Made by a program: the position numbers and the translations under genes
Part shown: in pieces, positions 13,541 through 24,301 of the stretch
How the letters are laid out: each line of letters opens with the position of its first letter
Numbering within the stretch: the stretch's first letter is position 1
The notes under the pieces: generated by a model
The model's database searches: none
What the model saw: the letters and a program-made list of their open reading frames with translations, nothing else
What the model was told of the DNA's origin: nothing
Assembly: GCF_047496725.1 (NCBI RefSeq)
Contig: NC_132972.1
Location: forward strand, 4,518,001 to 4,582,000
Length of the DNA: 64,000 nucleotides
Direction of reading: 5' to 3'
DNA from: Anoplolepis gracilipes
Taxonomy: Eukaryota > Arthropoda > Insecta > Hymenoptera > Formicidae

Positions 13541-15215
13541 GCGCCCACCCTTTTCGCCGAGCGTTGGTTCGCGCGGATGCACGTGGCGGCCGCATTTTTT
13601 TCTCTTCTCGCTCCGTCGCTAAAATCCATGCAGATTTTTCACGAGGCCCTCTTCACCGCGCGCGCGCACTCGCGCTCGCGCGTCCGCCACCCGCCGGGGA
13701 AAAAAAAAGCACCTCTCCAGACCAGCCACTCTTTCCCCGCCGCCCTCTCATCGCGCCCTTTTTTCATTCTGTCGACGCTGCCCGACGTGGCGGTACGTGA
13801 AACGAATTTATAACTGGCGATACGACGGCCGAACCCTTGAGTCGAATACGTCGATTTTAATACCCGCGCATCTACCCCTACGCCGCGCATCCAAACCATC
13901 CCGCCTACGCGCCCTTGTCACTTTCGAGGCAACCCCTCGAATGTCAAAGCGCACCCTGGCCGATCGGCTTTTACCGTGTGGATATTGAATTTATACCGCA
14001 CGGTCGAGAGAACTAGTGAGAAATATGCGGGCAGGGATGAACAAAAGCGAATTTTTCTTGGCGATCGGGTAGCGCCGCCATTGCCAGTAGTATTCTAAAC
14101 TGACAATTTTGTATTTTGCAGTATCTATACATATATGTATATATATGTGACTCTTCGTGCGTTAAGTAGATAAAAAAATATGGATTTATCGTATTCCCTT
14201 GAATACGATCCCCTCATATTGCTATTTGCAATCTATCAAATATCAAGAGTATATTTGTACAATAACACATAAAACAAATAACACATTCGGGTTTTATATA
14301 GAAGCGAATTTTCTAAAAAATGTAACAAATACGCAAATGCATGTGCATTTTCAGGAAATTGTTAATGAAACAAATAACTATATATTTTAACTATTTTCCA
14401 ATTATTAAAGCATTGTTTTGAAATTTTTTCAAACTCTATATCATATCAAGCATATATAATAGCATATATATAATTAGAATGTATATAAAAATATGTATAA
14501 TATTTGTAAATATTTTTGGAATTAATTTTTTTTGGAGAGAATTGATATGCTTGTGTTAAAAGTTCTGCAAGCGATGAATGGTTCGCTACATTGTTGAAAC
14601 AATACTCGATTTATTTTATAGAGCACAGACAGCAGCTATAAATAAATATGAAATATAAAACCCGCACCTGTGCGCACATACTTCAGATTCAATAAAATAT
14701 TTGTATCAATTAATAATTTTAAAACAAATAATTTTTGACAATAATATAAAATGTTAGAAATAACTATAATTCATATATACGTTCGCGCATGCGAACTGCG
14801 TCCTATAAATGATAAAGATTTACAAAAAAAGTAAATTAGTTATCACCTAATGTGAAAAGAATTAGTAATATTTAATTTTTATCTTTTAAATTCTGATTTT
14901 TGTTTAATATTCAACAATAGATAATATAAAATAATAATTTAAAAGTTATACATCATGTGTATGTACGCAATACGTACATAAAAATAAATATTATGAAATC
15001 TGATTTAAAAAAATTATATTTTCTAGTAGAATTAAAAAAAAAGTGAAAATAAAGAAATGTATAAAAAAATTACTAGAAGACTACTTAAATAACTCTTGAT
15101 ACATGCATTCTACTTTTAGAATCATCTCAAGTATCTCTGCAAATATCATATAAACTCGTTGTTCGTACAAATATCATGAAAGCTATTTCCACCCTCGTAC
15201 TAAAAACAAGCCGTG

Positions 15216-15290
15216 GAGATTAAAAGTCGCAAAAGTTCGAGTCAGCAGGCGGCGAAAGTGCAAACTGCCACTTTTGTAGTTTCGTCGACG
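15216..15290. repeat. Diverged duplicate, copy 1
   Basis: GAGATTAAAAGTCGCAAAA, GAGTCAGCAGGCGGC and CACTTTTGTAGTTTCGTCGA recur about 320 bp downstream as AAGATTAAAAGTCATAAAA, GAGTTAGTAGGCGTC and TCCTTTTGCAGTCTGGACGT. Confidence 0.5.
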
Positions 15291-15534
15291 ATTAAAGTAC
15301 AGGAAAGAAATCGATATCAAGAAGGTGGTTAAAATTTATGCGAACCAAAGTAAAGGTAGACACTAAAGAGGAAAAAAAAAAGAAATAGAAAGCACGTTTT
15401 TTTAAGCATGACAACGCAAAAAAGTGAGAGTGGGAGGGACACAACTTTAAACATTTTTTTTAAACTTAAAAAAATTAGGCCACACCATCTTCCATTTCGC
15501 ATACTACGTTAAGGACTATCATGATAATAGTTTC

Positions 15535-15633
15535 AAGATTAAAAGTCATAAAACCAGAGTTAGTAGGCGTCACGTGATGCATGGGACCACACTGGCAAGA
15601 AAGCGGAAATGCTCCTTTTGCAGTCTGGACGTA
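15535..15633. repeat. Diverged duplicate, copy 2
   Basis: This is the partner of 15216-15290, longer by an internal insertion. It is followed by a small direct repeat, GGAGAATAAAGGAGAATAAA, at 15639-15660. Confidence 0.5.
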
Positions 15634-17127
15634 ACCTGGAGAATAAAGGAGAATAAAGGAACTTCAGCATATCCTGAAAATGAACGAAACGCGTGAATAC
15701 ATAAGCAGCGTTGTAACTTTGAAGCCAAGTCCCTTTTCCTTCACTTGAGGGACACATGTCAAATCTATCTCTTCAAATAATTATTTAAGAACGATGTACA
15801 GCGGCATATGAATTTTTTTATGTTACTTGTAGTAAAAAAACTTTTACATCTAGTAAAAGCTTTTTATTAGATGAAAAAATTTTTTTTTTGTTATGTTAGT
15901 TGCCGTTAAGAAATTGATATTTTAGAATCAATTCATAGCAATTCATAATTTAATTTTACAAGATCGGTTAAAAATAATTTTATATTACTTACTATAAGTA
16001 AGTGAAAAAATTCTTATTGATATATGGATTAAAACTTATCAACATAAGAGATCTCCGACTTAGAAAGTGAAAAAAAATTTCTAGAGAAAAAAACTTGCAT
16101 TTTTTTTCAAATGGGGATGAACGCCAGGAACAATTCACAAGTGTAACTCCAACTTGTGCTGTCGGCTCCTTCTTTTGCGCGAAAACTGCGCAGAACTTTA
16201 TTTCTTGGGAAGAGTCTAGATTAAAAAATCGAGAATTGCAGCCCGTCAGGAGGAGATTGCACGTTTGGAAGGCCGAAAGCCGATTACGCTTCACCTATTC
16301 TAGATATTTTATTATTCCAAGAAAATGCTGGGGGAACATTTAGACCCGAGGGATCTCATTTAATTTCTCTTCGCCAGATATCGCGGTATCGTTCCGCGCT
16401 TTCCCAGATTTCTTCTCAACATTTTCGTGTTACAGAAACTCGCGCACTTACCGAATTACTCTGTAAAAATCTCTGCCCGAGAAGACGGAGTCTTTATTTT
16501 ATTTCTCGCCTGGGAGTCGAACCATCCGTCGACTTTAAACGGGATTGCTGTGCACGAAATTACCGAATCGGCCTCAATATAAAGGTACGATGCACAGAAG
16601 GCACTAAACCGAAACACGCCACGCGCTTAGCATAGATATGAATTTCATGTTGCTCTCACAGTGCGATACGAGAGATTCTTTTGCGTTCGAAGTATCGAGG
16701 AGATTCGCAAATAGAATATCTTCAATTCTCTTGCCACGAGATATCGTGTAGCCCTCAACGAGATGCATCTCCTTATCCTCAGACACAAAATTCTTTTTAC
16801 GCTATATTTTTCAAATATCCTGACATCGCAAACTATTTTTCTTTTTATATTCTTACAATTCATAAATGTGACTCGTTTTGTACTTCATCAAAATTTATAT
16901 ATAATTTTTGATCAAAGTTAACCGTCACTTATATTATCTAGCAAAATATAATAATCCACGTAATATAATCTCAACTGAATTTGGTTAACTAAATTAAATG
17001 ACGTATTTCTATCTTATTTGACAGTTTGGCAGAATTTTTAAAAAATCTGCTGTATATATGTTGTGTAAAGAATTATCTGTATGTTATATAACAATATAAG
17101 CTTACAAATATAATAGATTGTTCCAAT

Positions 17128-17450
17128 AAATGTGGCTTTAATTGATTTAGATTATTTGACTTACAATTAGTCGATTTGTTTTTAGCGAAAAAATCATAAT
17201 TTTTTGCAAATTATCAATTTTTCTATCGTATTTTGTAACTACCTAAACCTCAAATTGAAATTAAGATAAATTCTACTTGAAATTAACTAAAGAATGTAAT
17301 GTTAAACTTTTGACGTGCGCGCGCTACGAAGTTTAATTTATGAAAAGCTTTTCTTTTTCAGTTAAGTTTTTAAAACTCGAAAATTATTGATGCCTTGACT
17401 TTTTCATTAAAAATTTTCGCTTGCCATGAATTGATTAAAGAAATTACTAT
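17128..17450. mobile_element. Degraded copy of the CAGGGTG MITE family
   Basis: The internal part matches the 41.8-kb element in the same order and orientation: TTTTTTGCAA, a TTTTTCTATC block, ATTCTA-x-x-TGAAATTAACT, AAGAAT, then AACTCG-AAATTATTGATG and TTGACTTTTTCATT against CTCGACATTTTCGCTGAGG. The terminal CAGGGTG motifs are eroded; TGTGGCTTTAATTGATT matches the left end weakly. It is an old, inactive copy with approximate borders. Confidence 0.6.
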
Positions 17451-18128
17451 TAAAAAGATATCCAGTGAAATATTTGGAATATCTATATAAACTATAAACA
17501 TACATTAATAACACATCGATTATTTATTTGTTTATTATTTTCTTGTTAAAAAAGATGAATAGTTTATAAATTTTTCTATGTAAATATTTTATTTTCAAAA
17601 CGTATGAATTTCTAAAATGTTATTAATTCGAAGAAAACTGACGCTTAGCTTCTTTTGTATATCATCCATTTATTCGTCGGGCTAAAACATTTATGAAGAT
17701 TCAAAGATAGTTTGCGGACGATAGTTGTGCGACTAGTAATTTTCTGTGCGAGCCTTTCGCTCGTTGATTTAAGAGGCCGACTAGTGTAGGCATCTTTCCA
17801 AGCAACATAGTCAAGTGATCCAGCGCTCTGTTTACGAGCGTATAAAATATTCTTGATCTATTGAATCATTTAATTTATGTTGCCAGATCGTGCCTTGGAT
17901 TAATGAGAAATTTTATAACACGACATATCTTCTTGGGCAAATCATACAAATAATGTGTTCGTCATGTGGTTGTTACATTGCAATTCGTGAACAACCATAA
18001 AAGTTAAATCGGCGTTATATGTTTTCAATTTTTCTAGGAATTTTATGCGTATGTGAAATTTAGAAAATAATATGTGCATTGTTATTTCGTTAAAAAATAT
18101 ACACATATAAATACATATGTACATATTC

Positions 18129-18132
<4 letters not shown>

Positions 18133-18169
<37 letters not shown>
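18133..18169. repeat. (AT)n microsatellite
   Basis: AT run that leads into the AT palindrome at 18198. Confidence 0.9.
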
Positions 18170-18175
<6 letters not shown>

Positions 18176-18197
18176 TTATAATTATTTATATTTATTA

Positions 18198-18260
18198 TTT
18201 AATAATTAATTATGTATTTATACATATGTAATATGTATAAATACATAATTAATTATTAAA
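18198..18260. repeat. AT-rich perfect palindrome, 63 bp
   Basis: TTTAATAATTAATTATG and TATTTATACATA on the left are mirrored on the right around ATGTAATAT. It lies just after an (AT)n microsatellite and is probably a cruciform-prone repeat expansion product. Confidence 0.7.
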
Positions 18261-18580
18261 TATATGTATAATATGTATAAATACATAAATACATGATTAT
18301 CAAATCGATCAATAATAGGTATACTTTGCTAATAATAAGTTTTACTTTATGAGCCTTGTACATATATGTGCGCCTCTTCATATGAAAAACAAATGGATAG
18401 ACAGATATGTATTTCAAGATTAAAGTCGCATATACAAATCTGTCTTTTTATTCATCAATTTCGAAGTAATTGATCCATGAAATTTATGAAACTGTAGTAA
18501 TACATAATATTCTTATCAATCTAAATTTTCAATGTTTTTTAATATAATAAATATAATTGTAAAAATAAAAATAAAAATCA

Positions 18581-18659
18581 AATTATAAAATATTCTAAAA
18601 TAGAATATTTTATAATTCATTCATCAATAAAATATTCTAAAATAAAATATTTTATTGAT
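18581..18659. repeat. Two adjacent AT-rich palindromes, 37 bp each
   Basis: 18581-18617 and 18623-18659 are each self-complementary and both contain the core AAAATATTCTAAAATA. They are therefore also near-direct repeats of each other, which suggests duplication of one hairpin. Confidence 0.75.
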
Positions 18660-20049
18660 CAATCTATTATTTGATATAATGTTTACAAACCATATTACTT
18701 CGAAATTATATAAAACGAAAACTAATTTTCCATTAACTCCTGATATGAGATGCAAATGGAGATTTATATTGTACAAGTTGATTTATAAAATACAAATATA
18801 TCCAGATTATATATTTCAAGCAGTGTCCGATATAATTAATATTTCAAAAAGAAATTATTGCACGCAATTGAGTTTTTTTGTAGTTTTTTAAACAGATATT
18901 TAATAAAAAAATATAATTTCCGAAAATTTTTTTTATATTAATATTAATATTAACTTTTATAAAATTTTTATTAGAATTAAAAATTTTATTCTTGTATAAA
19001 TTATTTAAATAATAAAAAATTTTAAACATTGTTGAAATATAGTAAAAATATATTTATATAAAACATTAATTATTATAAATATATTAAATATTTTAAGTAT
19101 TTTATAATAAAATAGACAATATTTTATATGAATTATACAATAATAATGTAAAACGTGATCTATATTATTGTGGAAATACACAAACATATATTTAATTTCC
19201 CAAAAGACTAACAAATAATAGATTAAATAAGTTATAAATTGTTCACTTCATGGTCTGTCGTTGCCTGATATCTTTTTGGGCTTCCTCTTTTTCTCTTGTT
19301 CATCTTTTGCTACCTCTCTGTGGTACTCACACAGCACTTAATTAATTACGATCGTACGAATAATTATTAGCAATATGATAATCACGCAGTACTCTTTTAT
19401 ACGGCACTATATACGTATGTGACACGTATTTTATTATGTTACGCCAGGAGAATAAATGCGAAATTACGATCCGTTTGGCTGTAGACAATTACATGGCCAA
19501 TTTCATACGCCATTCTTCGCGGCAATGCTACTTTATTGCTAACGAATATTGTATACTCATATCGTAGGAATATTTGTGTGATAATATAAATGAATAAATT
19601 ATAATTAAAGATAAAATAACTGCGAAATAAAATATTTGAAAGTATAATTAAGTTTTCCAACTGTTCGCACGACAAATTTTGATCGAATAAATCTCGCGAA
19701 GAATATCTTTTGACAACAATGTACAAACGCCGAATTTAAGTAATATGTAATTGATAAATTTTAAAATATATGATTAGTAATGCACGACTTTTTTATTTAT
19801 ATACTAATTAAATATTTTGTAACGTTGCTCGAAACCGATTATACTATACCTTTTATTAATAACTGAAAACATGAAAATGATATCAACTTTACCACGCTAT
19901 ACTATGCGAATTTAGTTTAAACGCAATAAACAGTTAGAAAATATGTGATTTGAAATTTAATATTGCTAATATGATGTATAAATTCTAAAATATTTGTACT
20001 ATTAATAAACAATTATAGAAATCGTGTTTTTTCATTACTTGAGTTAAAT

Positions 20050-21420
20050 TAGCAGTCGTCGTGTACGCAATAATTTTATGTGTATTTTTATCGTGGAAAT
20101 TAATCAATTACACGAACCGAAGAAATAATCATTAATTGGAATCATCGAGGGAAATAATCACGTTTGGAAAGGTAGTGTGTCACAATATACGGATCGGTTC
20201 GCACTGTTATCTGCTCGCTCGAGTCTCGCTATGCGAATGACAGCATGGTGATCTTGTGTATATTATAGCGTGCTATACGCCGCAAGAGACGAACGACACG
20301 TGCCACAGTTTATTTATTGTCATTATGAAATATTAAACACGATATAAAATAAATATGGAATATTCTGTTTCTTGAATTTCGAATCCATTATTAATAAACG
20401 ATTGATTAGTATATTAAATCAATTATATGTATATAATTGATTAATATACGAGTGACAAATGTATTGACACGCTTTTTGTTATTTTAATTGCTCGATCCTG
20501 TGATTTGTAATATATCATTGCGTACTTTCAATCCGAAAATGATCAGCAAATTACATTTAAATTGGCAAAAACTTCAAAATATGATGCAAGATATATTCAA
20601 AGTATTAAAGAAATATTTATTACTCTATATGTTGGGATAAAATAATAAATAATGTATGATTCATATTCTGTTTTTATTCTTATTTCGAATAAATAATTAC
20701 GCGAAATATTACCTTGGATAAATAATCATCACCGCAATATGCTTACAAGTTGTTTGTTACGGGAATTAAGTAATTGTGCAGATATTAATAATCGTTATCA
20801 TTGTAATCGAGAATGATTATGACGTTTGCGTCTTTCGATTTTTATCTCGATCATATTTCGAAATAGTAATACGACGATATAACAGCGGAGCACCTTGTGT
20901 GGCTATTTTCTCATGCTTTAAATTTTTCATAGATTTAGATTGTTATGTAATTTGCTAATCATTTTCGGATTGAAACCGTGTAATAATAATACACAGCGAA
21001 TCGCAAGATCAACTGATTAAAACGATAAAAAGTCGTATGATATATATATATCAAATTATTAATAATTAATTCCAATTTCAAGGAACAAAATAAACCTTAC
21101 GTAATATTTATTTTATATTATGTTAAATATTTCGTAGCGACAACAAAACTGCCGCTAGTGTCATACGTTTCTTGCGACGTACAGAGCACGCTGTTACGTA
21201 TACACAAAGGTCACCGGGCTGTCATTCGCGTGGCGAGACTCGAGTGACAAGCACGCAGCAGCGCGAGCCGCTTCGTATATCATCGCATTATCTTTCGAAA
21301 CGCAATCGCTCTCTGTGATTATTCCAATTACTGATTATCGGTTTTGGGAATTGATTCATTTTCATGTGTTAAGCGACACATAAGATTGTCTCATATACGT
21401 GATCGATTTATAAGCTATTT
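20050..21420. repeat. Large diverged inverted duplication (arms about 600-680 bp)
   Basis: Blocks of the left half recur inverted in the right half, in mirrored order around about 20740. Left TTTCAATCCGAAAATGATCA (near 20527) matches right-complement TTTCAATCCGAAAATGATTA (near 20957-20977). Left ACTCGAGTCTCGC-type sequence with GCGAATGACAGC (near 20216-20246) matches the complement of 21220-21245. Left CATTAATTGGAATCAT (near 20129) matches the complement of 21320-21335. Identity is patchy, high in short blocks. No ORF explains it. It may be an old palindromic duplication, a decayed long-TIR transposon or a hairpin-RNA locus. Confidence 0.65.
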
Positions 21421-21888
21421 AATTCCAAAGTAACGAAAAAACATGATGTACATATTTAATTGTTTATTAACATGTATATATGTATTATACATATATATTT
21501 GCAATATTAAACTCCGATTACATATTTCCTAGTAATTTATTGCATCTTAACTTTACTCGCAATATAACGCGGTATCAGAGTGAAAATATCATTTTCGTGT
21601 TTTTTAGTCATTAATAAAGCAGGTACGGGTTAGATTGGTTTCGCTCAAACGATATCACGATGCGTTTAATTAGTAAGCATAGCTATTAATTCTATAATTT
21701 AGTTTTTATCAACCGCGTTTCACAAATTCGTTTGTACATCATTGTACGGAGCTTGTACATATTTTACAAAATTTATTTGATCGAAATTTATCATGCGAAC
21801 AACCGGCAAAATAACGACATATTTTTGAATATTACATTCTGCAGTTATTTATTTTTAATTTTATTTATATTTTATTTAAGTTTAAAAA

Positions 21889-22263
21889 GAGTATAAAAAT
21901 TACCTTAAAATGTGAATGTATACTATTCGTTAACAATTGAGGTAGCATTGTCGCAACGAGTGGTGTGTGAATTTGTTCGTGCAATTTTCGAGTGCCCAAC
22001 GGTAGTTTCGTGCAACGCATAGTTTTCGCATTGTTTTTCAGTCGCAATATAATAAAGTGCATGTCGTGAGCAATTAACATCGAGAGTGTCATGTAAAAGT
22101 GCTGCGCGATGGTTGTATTTTGATAATAATAATGCGTGTACGGTCGTAATTAATCGAGTGATTATCATATGAGTGTCATAAAAGAATAGCATGGATGAAC
22201 AAGATAAATAAAAGAGAAAGAGGAAGCCTAATCAGCATCAAACGATGATAGAACAATTAAGGG
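21889..22263 (+). other. Candidate alternative promoter and noncoding exon upstream of the 49-bp CELF exon
   Basis: A TATA-like GAGTATAAAAATT lies near 21889-21899. About 30-370 bp downstream the sequence is less AT-biased than its surroundings and ends at a strong donor, AAGGG|GTGAGC (intron from 22264). Short upstream ATGs are present, for example at 22245, which would read MIEQLR before the donor. If spliced through 22790-22830 to the exon at 27264, translation could begin at the ATG that opens that exon. All of this is inference from splice-like signals; no coding evidence supports it. Confidence 0.2.
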
Positions 22264-22789
22264 GTGAGCAATTTATAAATTATTTAATTTATTATTTGTT
22301 AGTCTTATACAATTACACAATTAATTGTTCGTGTATCTCCTCAACAGTGATCTATTTCATATTATTGTATAAAATGCATCTGAAATATTCTATATTTTAT
22401 TTTAAATATATAAAATATTTATATATGTATATATAATATTTTATACATATTTTATATATATATATATATAATATTATATATACATATATATACATAATAT
22501 TATATAAATATTTATACATATGAAATATTATACAAAAATATTTATAATAATTAATATTTTTTATATAAATATAAAATTTTGTAACATTGTTTAAAAGACT
22601 TATTATTACAATTTAATAAGAGAATTAAGATAAAAAAAATTTCCGGGCAATTATGTAACTTTTTATTAAATATCTACTTAATGAAAACGGATAAAAAATT
22701 TCTTTGCGTGCAATAATTATCTTTTTCAAATATTTATTGTTTTGGACACTGTTTTATATATATGATTTCGATATATTTGTATTTTACAG

Positions 22790-22830
22790 ATTAACCTTGT
22801 GTACAACAATTCCACCGCGCATCGTACGAG
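22790..22830 (+). other. Candidate 41-bp exon (noncoding or poison exon)
   Basis: Forty-one bases of balanced composition lie between an acceptor (TTTTACAG) and a consensus donor (ACGAG|GTGAGTATT), inside very AT-rich sequence. Two frames are open (INLVYNNSTAHRT in the first). The length is not a multiple of three. Included just before the 49-bp CELF exon it would shift the frame and meet a stop within that exon (TGA in the shifted frame), so it would act as a poison exon or as 5' UTR of a downstream-start transcript. No homology is recognised. Confidence 0.3.
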
Positions 22831-23280
22831 GTGAGTATTAAATTATTTTTTATTTTATATAATTTTGAAGTAATATGGAAATTATTGTGAAAACTGTATC
22901 AATAATAACACATGCGGCAATATTTTATATTAGTCTATTGTATATAATTTATCTTGATAAATATATATAGGTACATTTATTCATACATTCTAAAATTATG
23001 TAGTTATATTAAAAGAAAATTAAGAAGTTACGTTGAAATAAAAATATTATAGATAACTATACTTGAGAAAATTTATTGTCTCGAAACTTAATTGGGCTAA
23101 AACATATTATATGTATAATTTTAAGATCGGAATATGTCCACGTATAAGCGTATAAAATTATATGAAAAGTTTTAGAGAGCATTTTTAGTTTACTTTATAT
23201 TTCTTTCTCAGATTACATATTTCTTTTATGCACGCATGTTACAAATATGTAAAAAAAAGAAGGGTTAAAAATTAAAATAG

Positions 23281-23316
<36 letters not shown>

Positions 23317-23500
23317 ATGTATCAGTTATTTTTATATTATATTTCATAGAGATCCATTCATGTTTATTATTAACCATATTTATTATTGACTTTATATTAC
23401 TTGAAATAAAGTAAAATATGACGTCCAAAATCTTTTGCATCATAGGACAAAAAATTATCTACATACATTATATATTACAAAAAAAGAGAAAGAATTAGTT

Positions 23501-23504
<4 letters not shown>

Positions 23505-23532
<28 letters not shown>

Positions 23533-23540
23533 GCGCGCGC
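23505..23540. repeat. (AC)n-(GC)n compound microsatellite
   Basis: AC units pass into CGCGCGCGC and then ATATACATATG, giving an alternating purine-pyrimidine tract. Confidence 0.9.
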
Positions 23541-23709
23541 ATATACATATGTATATGTATATTTTTTAAATACATATAAATGTTATTATATTTCGATATC
23601 TCAGTCATAAAAAGTAAAAGGGATTTTCAATGAATATGGAATACTCAAAGTATCGAACCTATTGTACAATTCTGTATTGCGATACCTCGTATCGGGAAAG
23701 TATACTGTC

Positions 23710-24019
23710 TTACTTTATAGTGAATCTGGCGCATCCAGATTGCATCACCGTTGTGGTATATGGGTCGTTAGTCGATGCGCATAATCTTCGATCGCAATCG
23801 TAGTTGGTAGTCCGATTATACCTAGGTTGGAATATCGATCCTACCGGTCGATATGGATATCGAATTTGAATCTCCAAATGATCCTTCCTGTCGCAGACGG
23901 TTGCAAGATAGAACCAGGAGCACAATTGCGAGGAACCCAGTTTCGAGAATGAATAGCAAATGACTGTTTGAATTGCTACCGAACATGATGCTCTCGAAGG
24001 GAAATCTTAATCTTTTCAC
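23710..24019 (-). other. Unrecognised minus-strand ORF pair, possible exon or remnant of a small secreted protein
   Basis: On the minus strand, two overlapping frames sit in a moderately GC-rich island between microsatellites. The upstream frame has an ATG at 23986 and a hydrophobic run, GFLAIVLLVLSCN, like a signal peptide or anchor, and stops near 23822. The second frame (to 23710) reads through KDHLEIQIRYPYRP and ends with a cysteine-containing stretch, YDCDRRLCASTNDPYTTT, and SGCARFTIK. It is followed by both a TAA and a donor-like ATAAA|GTAAGA. An acceptor-like GCGACAG precedes 23887. A one-base shift would join signal and mature-like parts. This may be an antisense nested exon, a decayed gene, or chance. 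I do not recognise the family. Confidence 0.22.
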
Positions 24020-24253
24020 TACTAAAACTAATCATAAGCGCGACCGATGGATTAGATTGTAATTTATCGACATGTCATCGTTAATCGACTAAACATGAGT
24101 GATCGCATTATTATAATATCTAAGAATGTGATTAATATTGTATAATAAAAATGATATGATTAATATGAAAAATAGGGAATGTAATTTTTTTAGATATTGT
24201 TACCCAGCTTATTCTAATAAGACATTTAATTGCAGTAAAATGATTTTTGCATC

Positions 24254-24301
<48 letters not shown>

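Larger units (their letters stand above)
13541..17127. other. Gene-free stretch: GC island, then AT-rich intron
   Basis: 13540-13990 is GC- and CpG-rich (CGCGCGCGCGCACTCGCGCT-like runs) and could be an enhancer or a promoter, but it leads into no supported exon. Another moderately GC-rich patch is 16100-16800. Otherwise it is AT-rich. Confidence 0.5.
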
